From the NCBI GenBank assembly GCA_023443705.1, contig JAEZTD010000095.1, positions 1 through 5,303 of the forward strand: 5,303 nt of DNA, read 5' to 3'. Below, piece by piece: positions 1 to 5,303 of this stretch (position 1 is its first letter; the number at the start of each line of letters is the position of its first letter). The translations under genes and the position numbers were made by a program. Under the pieces are notes generated by a model that saw only the letters and a list, made by a program, of their open reading frames with translations, ran no database searches and was not told the origin of the DNA. The DNA is from Bacillota bacterium (lineage in GTDB: Bacteria > Bacillota > Clostridia > Christensenellales > Aristaeellaceae).

Positions 1-780
1 ATGACAGAACGGGACGCCGGTGGAAAAGTGACGGTATATGGCGGTACCGATTTTAACGCGGTCGATTACTGGACCTATTCTATCCGTCAGTCCAAGGCGA
101 AAAACGCATTCTATAAAGAGGATGGCACTTCTGATTTTGATAATCCGCTCTGGGCGAAAGTTCTGCAGCGCGAGTTTGAAGCCGAATCCGAAGGGATATG
201 GCACGCAAAAACCACATTCTTGACCGACGCTACCACGTCCAGGGATAAAATCCTGGCGGGCGAAATTGCATCGGGAGTTGAATCGATTTTAACAAGGTTT
301 ATTACGAAGTCTGAGCGCAACTTCAAAATCGGCTATGCGCCTTATCCGGTGAACGAAAAGGGCGAAACAAATTATATGGGTGGTTCTATTCCTAACTCAT
401 TTGTAGGGGTATGCTCCAACACGGCGAATCCGGACGCAGCCTATGCCTTTGCCAAATTCTGCGCAACCTATGGCAACAAATATATGTATGCGGCCGGCCA
501 TGCCACAACATGGACAGGTGTTGATCCGGATGAAGTGCTTGAGGTCGTATTCGGCTCAAAAGAAGAGGCTGCAAAGTGGATCGATGTCGACACCTTTATC
601 TCTTATGTGGTTGCAAAAGGAGCTCCCGCCTATTCCGAGGATTACATCGTGGCATTCCCCGAGATTCAAAGCCTGATCGAAGAATATACGAAATATGTTC
701 TCAACGGTGAGATGACCGCTGAAGCAGCCATGGCAGAAGTAAAAGTTCGAGCTGACAGCGCCATCAAGGATGCCCAATAA
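1..780 (+). CDS. ABC transporter extracellular solute-binding protein (family 1), C-terminal part
   Basis: This is the lipoprotein or secreted receptor that captures the substrate outside the membrane and delivers it to the permeases encoded downstream. The 259 visible residues read as the C-terminal part of a family 1 binding protein, which is usually about 400-450 residues long. Supporting features are the segment NTANPDAAYAFAKF (about residues 140-153), which matches the typical 'N/P-E-A-A-w-x-F-x-K-F' helix of the family, and the C-terminal helix with ALA-rich EVKVRADSAIKD. No signal peptide or lipobox is seen, so the ATG at base 1 is almost certainly an internal codon and the true start lies outside the window. 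The gene ends at TAA 778-780. The position directly before two CUT1 permeases fixes the role; the ligand cannot be read from this fragment, though sugars, polyols or glycerophosphodiesters are possible. Confidence 0.9.
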   Translation: MTERDAGGKVTVYGGTDFNAVDYWTYSIRQSKAKNAFYKEDGTSDFDNPLWAKVLQREFEAESEGIWHAKTTFLTDATTSRDKILAGEIASGVESILTRFITKSERNFKIGYAPYPVNEKGETNYMGGSIPNSFVGVCSNTANPDAAYAFAKFCATYGNKYMYAAGHATTWTGVDPDEVLEVVFGSKEEAAKWIDVDTFISYVVAKGAPAYSEDYIVAFPEIQSLIEEYTKYVLNGEMTAEAAMAEVKVRADSAIKDAQ

Positions 781-801
781 TCCACTGCGTTGTTGAAACG
801 T

Positions 802-835
802 TCGGCCCTGTATGCGGTAGCGCATACAGGGCCGA
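802..835 (+). promoter_or_regulatory. Intercistronic 15-bp perfect stem-loop
   Basis: Bases 802-816 are exactly complementary to 821-835, leaving a GTAG loop. The hairpin lies in the 74-base gap between the binding-protein gene and the first permease gene, 22 bases after the stop codon and a few bases before the permease Shine-Dalgarno site. No run of T follows (the next bases are TAAGACAAGG), so it is not a standard intrinsic terminator. In many binding-protein operons a hairpin at this place protects the 3' end of the upstream message or causes partial termination, giving more binding protein than permease. I infer that role here. The structure itself is directly visible. Confidence 0.8.
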
Positions 836-854
836 TAAGACAAGGAGAATTCAT

Positions 855-1730
855 ATGAACGTGAAGAAAGAAGCTTTTGCCGGCTGGATGTTTCTTTTGC
901 CGGCTTTGGTCATTTTTTTGACATTGGTAGTGCTTGCCATACTGATGTCCTTTGGAATATCTTTTGCAAAGTGGAATTTCCTTTCGGGCATTTCAGGCAT
1001 CAAGTGGGTCGGATTTGATAACTTTATAAAACTTTTTACCGCGGACCGTAAATTTGTCATGGCACTGATAAACACCGTTATATACGCGGTCACCACAACA
1101 CCCATCTCTATCCTTCTGGCGTTGCTCTTCGCTTATCTGCTCAATGACAAGGTATATTTTAAAAAGTTCAACCGCCTGTGTTTTTTTATACCCTATATCT
1201 CCAGCATGGTTGCACTGACCGCTGTTTTTCGGTTTTTATTCCGGAGCGACGGCCCGATCAATGCGATCCTGACGGATGTCTTTCATATCTCCGAAATACC
1301 GAAGTGGCTGACCAATTCGGAAATAAACAAGATTCCGGTCATCTGCGTCATGATTTATGCCGGCGTAGGATTCAGCCTGATTGTCTATATGGCGGCATTG
1401 CAAAACATACCCAGAGAAATATATGAAGCCAGTACCATTGACGGGGCAAATAGTTTTACACAGTTTGTAAAAATTATATTCCCAATGATCTCCCCAACAA
1501 CGTTCTACCTTTGTATTGTCAGGCTGATCGCTGCGTTCAAGGTGTTTACCTCCATTAACGTCATGGGTATTGCCGATACCGCTCCAAGCTTGGTCACGGA
1601 GATTTACAGCGGCGCATTCCGATCCTACAACTTTGGGTATGCCAGTGCCGAATCATGGATATTGGTTGCGCTGATTTTGATCATTACACTGATCCAATTC
1701 CGGATTCAAAAAAAATGGGTGCATTATTAA
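855..1730 (+). CDS. CUT1 ABC sugar transporter permease, MalF/UgpA type
   Basis: First inner-membrane subunit of the importer. The 291-residue length is normal for UgpA-like permeases. Hydrophobic segments occur at about residues 12-33, 72-96, 108-129, 161-182, 212-231 and 266-282, giving six membrane helices. The sequence WVGFDNF (51-57) matches the usual 'fvGl.NF' after helix 1. The EAA loop that docks onto the ATPase is at about 191-210, with EASTIDGA followed by a phenylalanine-rich stretch and an IIFP..SP motif; the third position is Ser rather than the common Ala. The start at 855 is chosen because AAGGAG (842-847) lies seven bases upstream and the N-terminus leads straight into helix 1. 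It is followed by the second permease after 16 bases, so the two are probably translated from one message as a heterodimer. Confidence 0.95.
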   Translation: MNVKKEAFAGWMFLLPALVIFLTLVVLAILMSFGISFAKWNFLSGISGIKWVGFDNFIKLFTADRKFVMALINTVIYAVTTTPISILLALLFAYLLNDKVYFKKFNRLCFFIPYISSMVALTAVFRFLFRSDGPINAILTDVFHISEIPKWLTNSEINKIPVICVMIYAGVGFSLIVYMAALQNIPREIYEASTIDGANSFTQFVKIIFPMISPTTFYLCIVRLIAAFKVFTSINVMGIADTAPSLVTEIYSGAFRSYNFGYASAESWILVALILIITLIQFRIQKKWVHY

Positions 1731-1746
1731 GGTCGGAGGAACTCTA

Positions 1747-2577
1747 ATGACAGCGAAAAAAAAGATTATCCGGTGGGTCAATACAGCCTGGGTCACGGCG
1801 TGCGGAATATTGTTTTTGCTTCCGCTTCTCTGGATGATGTCTTCTGCCGTAAAAACGGGCCCCGAGGTATTCTCGAGCAATTTCAAATGGATTCCGGATG
1901 TCATCCAATGGGAGAACTACGCACGTATATGGACGGACAGCAGTATTCCATTTTGGCGGTTATATGTCAACTCTATGACCATTGCGGTCGTTGGCACGGT
2001 TGTGCAATTGATCGTTTCTTCCCTGGCAGGGTACGCGTTTGCGAAAATCCAATTCCGAGGAAAAAATCTCGTTTTTATCGCGATGCTCGTAACCATGATG
2101 ATCCCGATACAGGTAACGATCATCCCCCGATTTATGATGTTTAAAACCGTTGGGATTTATAACACGCTTTGGGCGCTGATCCTTCCGGCGTTTTTTAACG
2201 TGACCTCCATATTCCTGCTTCGGCAGTTTTATATGAAACTACCGGACTCGCTCATGGAAGCGGCCAAGCTGGACGGGGCCGGCCACTTCCAGATTTGGTG
2301 GCATGTGATGATGCCGCTGACAAAGCCGGCTATGGTGACGGTGACGGTGCTTGCCTTTATCAATTCGTGGAATGAGTACCTGAACGCTTTGATTTTCCTT
2401 CCTACAAGCAACAATTTCACCGTAGCGCTGGGGATCCAGCAGTGGATGCAGCTTACGGAAGAATACAATCTTATGATGACCGCGGCGTCAAGCGCCATTA
2501 TCCCTATTATCATTTTGTTCCTGTTTACGCAAAAGTATTTTGTGGAAAGCATTGCTACCGCCGGGGTGAAAGGATAA
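1747..2577 (+). CDS. CUT1 ABC sugar transporter permease, MalG/UgpE type
   Basis: Second inner-membrane subunit, partner of the MalF-type permease. It is 276 residues long, normal for the family. A hydrophobic helix begins at about residue 12, and the conserved segment NSxxxxxxGTxxxxxxxSLAGYAFAK marks the start of the transport domain. The EAA loop is intact: EAAKLDGAG begins at residue 171, followed by FQIWWHVMMPLTKPA. The downstream NSWNEYLNALIF and the C-terminal ending ATAGVKG are hallmarks of MalG/UgpE proteins. GGAGG at 1735-1739 is seven bases before the ATG and supports this start. The stop codon is only six bases from the phosphodiesterase start, so translation of that gene is likely coupled to this one. 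Substrate specificity cannot be read from the permease alone. Confidence 0.96.
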   Translation: MTAKKKIIRWVNTAWVTACGILFLLPLLWMMSSAVKTGPEVFSSNFKWIPDVIQWENYARIWTDSSIPFWRLYVNSMTIAVVGTVVQLIVSSLAGYAFAKIQFRGKNLVFIAMLVTMMIPIQVTIIPRFMMFKTVGIYNTLWALILPAFFNVTSIFLLRQFYMKLPDSLMEAAKLDGAGHFQIWWHVMMPLTKPAMVTVTVLAFINSWNEYLNALIFLPTSNNFTVALGIQQWMQLTEEYNLMMTAASSAIIPIIILFLFTQKYFVESIATAGVKG

Positions 2578-2583
2578 TACCGT

Positions 2584-3330
2584 ATGACGCAAGACAGGAT
2601 TACAAGGCCAAATACCATTCATCATCCAAAGCTGATTGCGCACCGCGGCTATACGCCGGTTGCGCCGGAAAACTCCCTTCCGGCATTTGAAGCTGCGGGA
2701 AAAGAAGGCTTTTGGGCCATTGAAACGGACGTACACAAATCGCTTGACGGTGTCCTCGTATGCAATCATGATCCGGCAACAGATCGCATGTATGACGGTT
2801 CCGGCGCCATCGCACAAATGACCTATGATGGATTGATGAGGCTCCGTCTGGCCGCCGGAGACGGTTTGGAAGGTTATCCGGAGGAAGCGCTTCGCATGCC
2901 AACCTTCCGGGAGTATCTTGCCATCTGCAAGCGGTATGGGGCAGTGCCGTTTATCGAAACAAAGACAGAGGATATTGCGGCTGTACTGGAAGAGGCATGC
3001 CGCTATTTTGAAGAAAAAGATGTGGTCATATCAAGCTTTTGTGAGGAACACCTGCTTATGGCCCGGCAGATTTCAGAAAAGGTATTCCTTCACCATATTT
3101 TTAGCACCCCGGATACTATGCGCCGGTTAGGACAATTGGGTTATTGCGGGGTGTCCTATAACTATCCGGTTTATAAGGATTTCCCGCAGGCGCTGCTGCG
3201 GGAGACCCATGACGCCGGCGTGCTGCTGTGTCTGCGGGCGGGCGATACACCCCAGGCTGTGCGCGAAATGATAAGAATGGGCTTGGATTATATCCCTACA
3301 AATTGTATGACGAACTCACGAACTTTATAG
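2584..3330 (+). CDS. Glycerophosphodiester phosphodiesterase family protein, UgpQ-like, cytosolic
   Basis: Predicted to hydrolyse an imported phosphodiester to an alcohol and a phosphomonoester, classically glycerophosphodiester to glycerol 3-phosphate. The 248 residues have no signal peptide or membrane helix, so the enzyme acts in the cytosol like UgpQ. Family motifs are clear in the N-terminal half of the TIM barrel: HRG at 20-22 followed by APEN (27-30), E47-T-D49, LDG at 54-56 and the catalytic HD at 62-63. His20 and His62 are the expected acid/base pair and Glu47 and Asp49 the metal ligands. IETK (E125, K127) matches the third metal-binding strand. The C-terminal motifs are unusual: where the family usually has W-T-V-N there is CLRA (216-219), and the usual T-D-x-P is TNCM (239-242). 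This may reflect a different leaving group. AAAGGA (2569-2574), inside the end of the permease gene, is the likely ribosome site. Catalysis is well supported; the exact substrate is not. Confidence 0.9.
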   Translation: MTQDRITRPNTIHHPKLIAHRGYTPVAPENSLPAFEAAGKEGFWAIETDVHKSLDGVLVCNHDPATDRMYDGSGAIAQMTYDGLMRLRLAAGDGLEGYPEEALRMPTFREYLAICKRYGAVPFIETKTEDIAAVLEEACRYFEEKDVVISSFCEEHLLMARQISEKVFLHHIFSTPDTMRRLGQLGYCGVSYNYPVYKDFPQALLRETHDAGVLLCLRAGDTPQAVREMIRMGLDYIPTNCMTNSRTL

Positions 3331-3347
3331 AATAGAAGGGCAGACAT

Positions 3348-4154
3348 ATGGGACATACCTGGTTGGACCTTGAAGGAAAGACATTCATCGTAACCGGCGG
3401 AGCATCGGGCATTGGCTTGGCCGTTGCAAAGGAATTGCTGGAGCATGGGGCAAATGTTGTCGTTTGCGATATGAATCCAGTCGCACCGAAGGTTCCCGCA
3501 GGCGCGGGCAGGATTTCTTATATCGTAACAGATGTGACAAACCGCGCGAGTGTGGAAGCGATGATAACGCAAACCAAGGAAACGTATGGCGTGATCGACG
3601 GAATTGTAAATAATGCGGGCATCAATATTCCAAGGCTGCTGGTGGATGAAACGAAGCAGTATGAGTTGGACGAGGACGTTTGGAATAAAGTGATGGATGT
3701 TAACCTGAAGGGCGTATTCTATTGTACGCAGGCCGTTGCGCAGCAAATGGTGCGGCAGGGCCACGGCGTAATCGTCAACATGTCATCCGAAAGCGGGTTG
3801 GAAGGCTCGGAGGGGCAGAGCGTTTATGCCGCATCGAAAAATGCCGTAAACTCGCTGACCCGTTCCTGGGCAAAGGAGCTTGGCAAAAAGGGAATACGTG
3901 TCATCAGCGTCGCTCCCGGCATCCTTGAAGCAACAGGCCTTCGCACGCTCTCTTATGAAACTGCGCTGGCATATACCAGAGGCATATCCGTGGAGCAGCT
4001 TCGTGCAAGCTATCAAAGCACAAGTGTCACGCCCATGGGACGGTCCGGCAAGCTGAGCGAGGTCGCAAATGTTGTGGCATTTCTTTGTTCGGACAGGGCC
4101 AGCTATATCCATGGCGTTACCATAAATGTCGCCGGTGGCAAAACCCGCGGCTAG
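3348..4154 (+). CDS. SDR oxidoreductase, SorD-like (probable sorbitol-6-phosphate 2-dehydrogenase)
   Basis: A classical short-chain dehydrogenase of 268 residues. The cofactor motif TGGASGIG is at 16-23, and Asp41 at the end of the second strand points to NAD(H) rather than NADP(H). NNAG is at 88-91, the structural Asn is N119, and the catalytic Ser-Tyr-Lys are S147, Y160 and K164 in the usual spacing. From memory the protein resembles Klebsiella SorD, sorbitol-6-phosphate 2-dehydrogenase of the L-sorbose operon: shared landmarks are the WL.L start, PRLLVDE near residue 100, SSESGLEGSEGQS at 146-158, APGILEATGLRT, and the exact ending AGGKTRG. That enzyme interconverts D-sorbitol 6-phosphate and D-fructose 6-phosphate. 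No PTS genes are visible, so here the phosphorylated substrate would have to arise another way, possibly from the neighbouring phosphodiesterase. GAAGGG (3335-3340), seven bases upstream, supports the start. SDR family assignment is near certain; the precise substrate is less so. Confidence 0.9.
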   Translation: MGHTWLDLEGKTFIVTGGASGIGLAVAKELLEHGANVVVCDMNPVAPKVPAGAGRISYIVTDVTNRASVEAMITQTKETYGVIDGIVNNAGINIPRLLVDETKQYELDEDVWNKVMDVNLKGVFYCTQAVAQQMVRQGHGVIVNMSSESGLEGSEGQSVYAASKNAVNSLTRSWAKELGKKGIRVISVAPGILEATGLRTLSYETALAYTRGISVEQLRASYQSTSVTPMGRSGKLSEVANVVAFLCSDRASYIHGVTINVAGGKTRG

Positions 4155-4169
4155 GATATGATAATGCAC

Positions 4170-4199
4170 TTGCAATCATCCTTCATTCGGGCAGATAAG
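4170..4199 (+). promoter_or_regulatory. Weak sigma-70-type promoter candidate for the ATPase gene
   Basis: TTGCAA at 4170-4175 and GATAAG at 4194-4199 resemble -35 and -10 boxes, four of six matches each, with an 18-base spacer. It would place transcription start near 4206 and give a leader of about 170 bases. The matches are modest and could be chance; the main support is that the long gap makes a separate promoter plausible. Confidence 0.25.
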
Positions 4200-4262
4200 A
4201 TCGTATCACAGCGCGCGCGCCTACTCCACAATATAGGTGTGTGACGTTTTAAAAGGAGGTTC

Positions 4263-4310
4263 ATGGATACCGCAAGGCTCGCGGTGCGGCAGTGTGGAGA
4301 CCTGCCGTAA
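4263..4310 (+). CDS. Possible 15-codon leader peptide (uORF)
   Basis: An ATG at 4263 sits three bases after a near-perfect Shine-Dalgarno run, AAAAGGAGG (4251-4259), and opens a frame of 15 codons, MDTARLAVRQCGDLP, ending at TAA 4308-4310. The spacing is shorter than ideal, though no other start codon lies at the usual distance from this strong site. The stop overlaps an ATG (TAATG, 4308-4312) that is in frame with the ATPase gene, the layout expected for translational coupling. The peptide resembles nothing I recognise and has no run of one regulatory codon. It may be a translated leader, or a coincidence in which the Shine-Dalgarno site is a relic. Confidence 0.3.
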   Translation: MDTARLAVRQCGDLP

Positions 4311-4359
4311 TGCAGGAGGCGATACGCCTTACATGTGAGGCAAACGGAGCGGATGCCCG

Positions 4360-4373
4360 TTGGCCGGAGCCAA
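4360..4373 (+). promoter_or_regulatory. Small hairpin enclosing the ATPase Shine-Dalgarno site
   Basis: TTGGC (4360-4364) pairs with GCCAA (4369-4373) around a CGGA loop. The GGAG at 4366-4369, nine bases before ATG 4379, is the only evident ribosome site for the canonical ATPase start and lies in the loop and closing base of this hairpin. It could limit translation initiation. Five base pairs is short, so the effect is uncertain. Confidence 0.35.
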
Positions 4374-4378
4374 AGCAG

Positions 4379-5303
4379 ATGGCGAATGTTACATTGAAGA
4401 ATATTAAGAAAATCTACCCGCACAGCGGCGATTCCAAGAAACGCAAAGCAGCGCCCAGCGGACAGGAAAAAGCCAACCTGCAGATAACAGAGCAGGGGGT
4501 GGTGGCCGTACAGAACTTCGATCTTGAAATTGCGGACAAGGAGTTCATCGTTCTTGTCGGACCCTCGGGTTGCGGTAAATCCACCACGCTGCGTATGGTA
4601 GCGGGTCTTGAAGAGATTACCGAGGGAGAACTGTATATAGGCGACACGCTGGTAAATGAGGTGGCGCCCAAGGATAGGGATATCGCTATGGTATTCCAAA
4701 ACTATGCACTCTATCCGCACATGTCCGTATATGAAAATATGGCGTTTGCCCTCAAGCTCAGAAAGCTGCCTAAGAACGAGATCGATGAAAAGGTGAAGGA
4801 GGCGGCAGAAATCCTGGGTATTACGGAGCTTTTGAACCGCAAGCCCAAGGCGCTTTCGGGCGGACAGCGGCAGCGTGTGGCGATTGGACGCGCGATTGTG
4901 CGCCATCCGCAGGTGTTTCTTATGGATGAGCCGCTTTCAAACCTGGACGCAAAGCTCAGGAACCAAATGCGCGCGGAGCTGATCAAACTCCGGCAGACGG
5001 TGGATACCACATTTATCTATGTTACGCACGACCAAACGGAGGCCATGACGCTGGGGGACCGTATCGTTATCATGAAAGACGGGTTTATCCAGCAGATTGG
5101 CACCCCGTATGCGGTGTTCAATGAACCCACGAACATGTTTGTGGCCGGCTTCATCGGAACGCCGCAGATGAATTTCCTGCCGGGCGTGCTCGCTTTAGAA
5201 AACGGGCAATATGTGGCGGAGCTGAACAGCATGATTATTCCGCTGCCCGCCGAGTACCAAAAGCGCCTGAAGGAGAAACAGCAGGTGCCGACCTGTGTAA
5301 TGC
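4379..5303 (+). CDS. ugpC: ABC transporter ATP-binding protein, MalK/UgpC/MsmX family, 3' end cut by window
   Basis: Cytoplasmic ATPase that drives a CUT1 importer. The frame stays open to the right edge and gives 308 complete codons of an expected 370-400. Walker A GPSGCGKST is at 61-69, the Q-loop glutamine at 107, the signature LSGGQ at 159-163, Walker B FLMDE ending D183-E184, and the switch histidine at 217 in THDQ. GTP-x(n)-FVAGFIGTPQMNF then leads into the C-terminal regulatory (TOBE) domain, which is truncated. Between KIYP (11-14) and VVAVQNF (41-47) there is an insert of about 25 residues rich in Lys, Ser and Gln, which MalK proteins generally lack and which I recall from clostridial UgpC-like proteins. 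The start at 4379 is chosen because MANVTLKNIKKIYP is the usual N-terminus. The frame is also open upstream, with ATG 4310 adding 23 residues (MQEAIR...PKQ) of no family resemblance. Such ATPases often serve several importers. The symbol reflects family, not proven substrate. Confidence 0.93.
   Translation, partial: MANVTLKNIKKIYPHSGDSKKRKAAPSGQEKANLQITEQGVVAVQNFDLEIADKEFIVLVGPSGCGKSTTLRMVAGLEEITEGELYIGDTLVNEVAPKDRDIAMVFQNYALYPHMSVYENMAFALKLRKLPKNEIDEKVKEAAEILGITELLNRKPKALSGGQRQRVAIGRAIVRHPQVFLMDEPLSNLDAKLRNQMRAELIKLRQTVDTTFIYVTHDQTEAMTLGDRIVIMKDGFIQQIGTPYAVFNEPTNMFVAGFIGTPQMNFLPGVLALENGQYVAELNSMIIPLPAEYQKRLKEKQQVPTCVM

Larger units (their letters stand above)
4155..4378 (+). promoter_or_regulatory. 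224-base leader before the ATPase gene, rich in short hairpins
   Basis: This is the only long gap in the window. The first half holds a weak promoter candidate and a (GC)5 tract at 4211-4220. From 4251 it changes character: a strong Shine-Dalgarno site is followed by successive short stems at 4269-4273/4281-4285, 4287-4292/4302-4307, 4317-4321/4325-4329, 4343-4347/4357-4361 and 4360-4364/4369-4373. The last two share two bases, so they compete or stack. I did not match this to a riboswitch class I know (TPP, SAM, cobalamin, glycine, T-box and fluoride cores were considered). No terminator with a T-run is seen after the dehydrogenase gene, so read-through from the operon remains possible. It may be a structured regulatory leader, a remnant of a longer reading frame, or chance structure. 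Confidence 0.45.

Noticed and set aside
1..3. ATG at base 1 as the true start of the binding protein
   Set aside because: A 259-residue product would lack a signal peptide and the whole N-terminal lobe; the window edge cuts the gene.
793..805. cre-like CcpA site (TTGAAACGTTCGG)
   Set aside because: The half-sites are too close and lack the outer TG/CA pair, and it lies between genes of one operon instead of at a promoter.
2229..2618. 129-codon minus-strand frame over the second permease
   Set aside because: It mirrors a well-conserved permease coding region and its product has no family features; it is an antisense shadow.
3182..3203. 8-bp inverted repeat inside the phosphodiesterase gene
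   Set aside because: It lies within conserved coding sequence without a T-run; most likely a by-product of codon choice.
4211..4220. (GC)5 alternating tract
   Set aside because: Ten bases of alternating GC is self-complementary but short; no partner site or repeat copy was seen, so I attach no function.
4227..4250. Possible terminator after the dehydrogenase gene (CACA...TGTG then TTTT)
   Set aside because: The stem is only four base pairs, separated from a run of four T; too weak for an intrinsic terminator.
4255..4285. T-box-like segment (TGGATACCGC)
   Set aside because: The T-box core needs TGGNACC without the extra base, a specifier stem upstream and a terminator; none is present, and the downstream gene is not amino-acid related.
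4151..4906. 251-codon open frame on the minus strand over the ATPase gene
   Set aside because: It is antisense to a gene with all ABC ATPase motifs, has no Shine-Dalgarno support that I could see, and its translation shows no recognisable domain.

Overview
The window looks like a carbohydrate or phosphodiester uptake locus from a Gram-positive anaerobe, most likely a clostridial member of the Bacillota. Reasons are purine-rich Shine-Dalgarno sites before every complete gene, close packing on one strand, and an ATPase whose N-terminal insert I recall from gut Clostridia. This placement is an inference from gene style and family resemblance; no marker gene is present.

All supported genes lie on the + strand. 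Positions 1-780 are the C-terminal part of an extracellular solute-binding protein whose start lies to the left. A 74-base gap with a perfect 15-bp stem-loop follows. Next come two MalF/UgpA- and MalG/UgpE-type permeases (855-1730, 1747-2577), a cytosolic glycerophosphodiester phosphodiesterase-like enzyme (2584-3330) and an SDR dehydrogenase that strongly resembles SorD-type sorbitol-6-phosphate 2-dehydrogenases (3348-4154). Gaps of 6-17 bases between these last four genes indicate one operon. After a 224-base leader comes a MalK/UgpC/MsmX-type ATPase (from 4379) that runs off the right edge.

Together the genes give a complete CUT1-type ABC importer (binding protein, two permeases, ATPase) plus two intracellular enzymes. 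The simplest reading is import of a phosphodiester, cleavage to a polyol phosphate or glycerol phosphate, and NAD-dependent oxidation of a polyol phosphate to a ketose phosphate. The pairing of a phosphodiesterase with a sorbitol-6-phosphate dehydrogenase-like enzyme suggests a substrate other than plain glycerophosphodiesters, such as a polyol-containing diester. This is a hypothesis.

The least explained stretch is the leader 4155-4378. It holds a (GC)5 tract, a strong Shine-Dalgarno site before a 15-codon reading frame that ends in a TAATG overlap with an upstream in-frame ATG of the ATPase gene, and a run of short hairpins, the last of which encloses the Shine-Dalgarno site of the canonical ATPase start.
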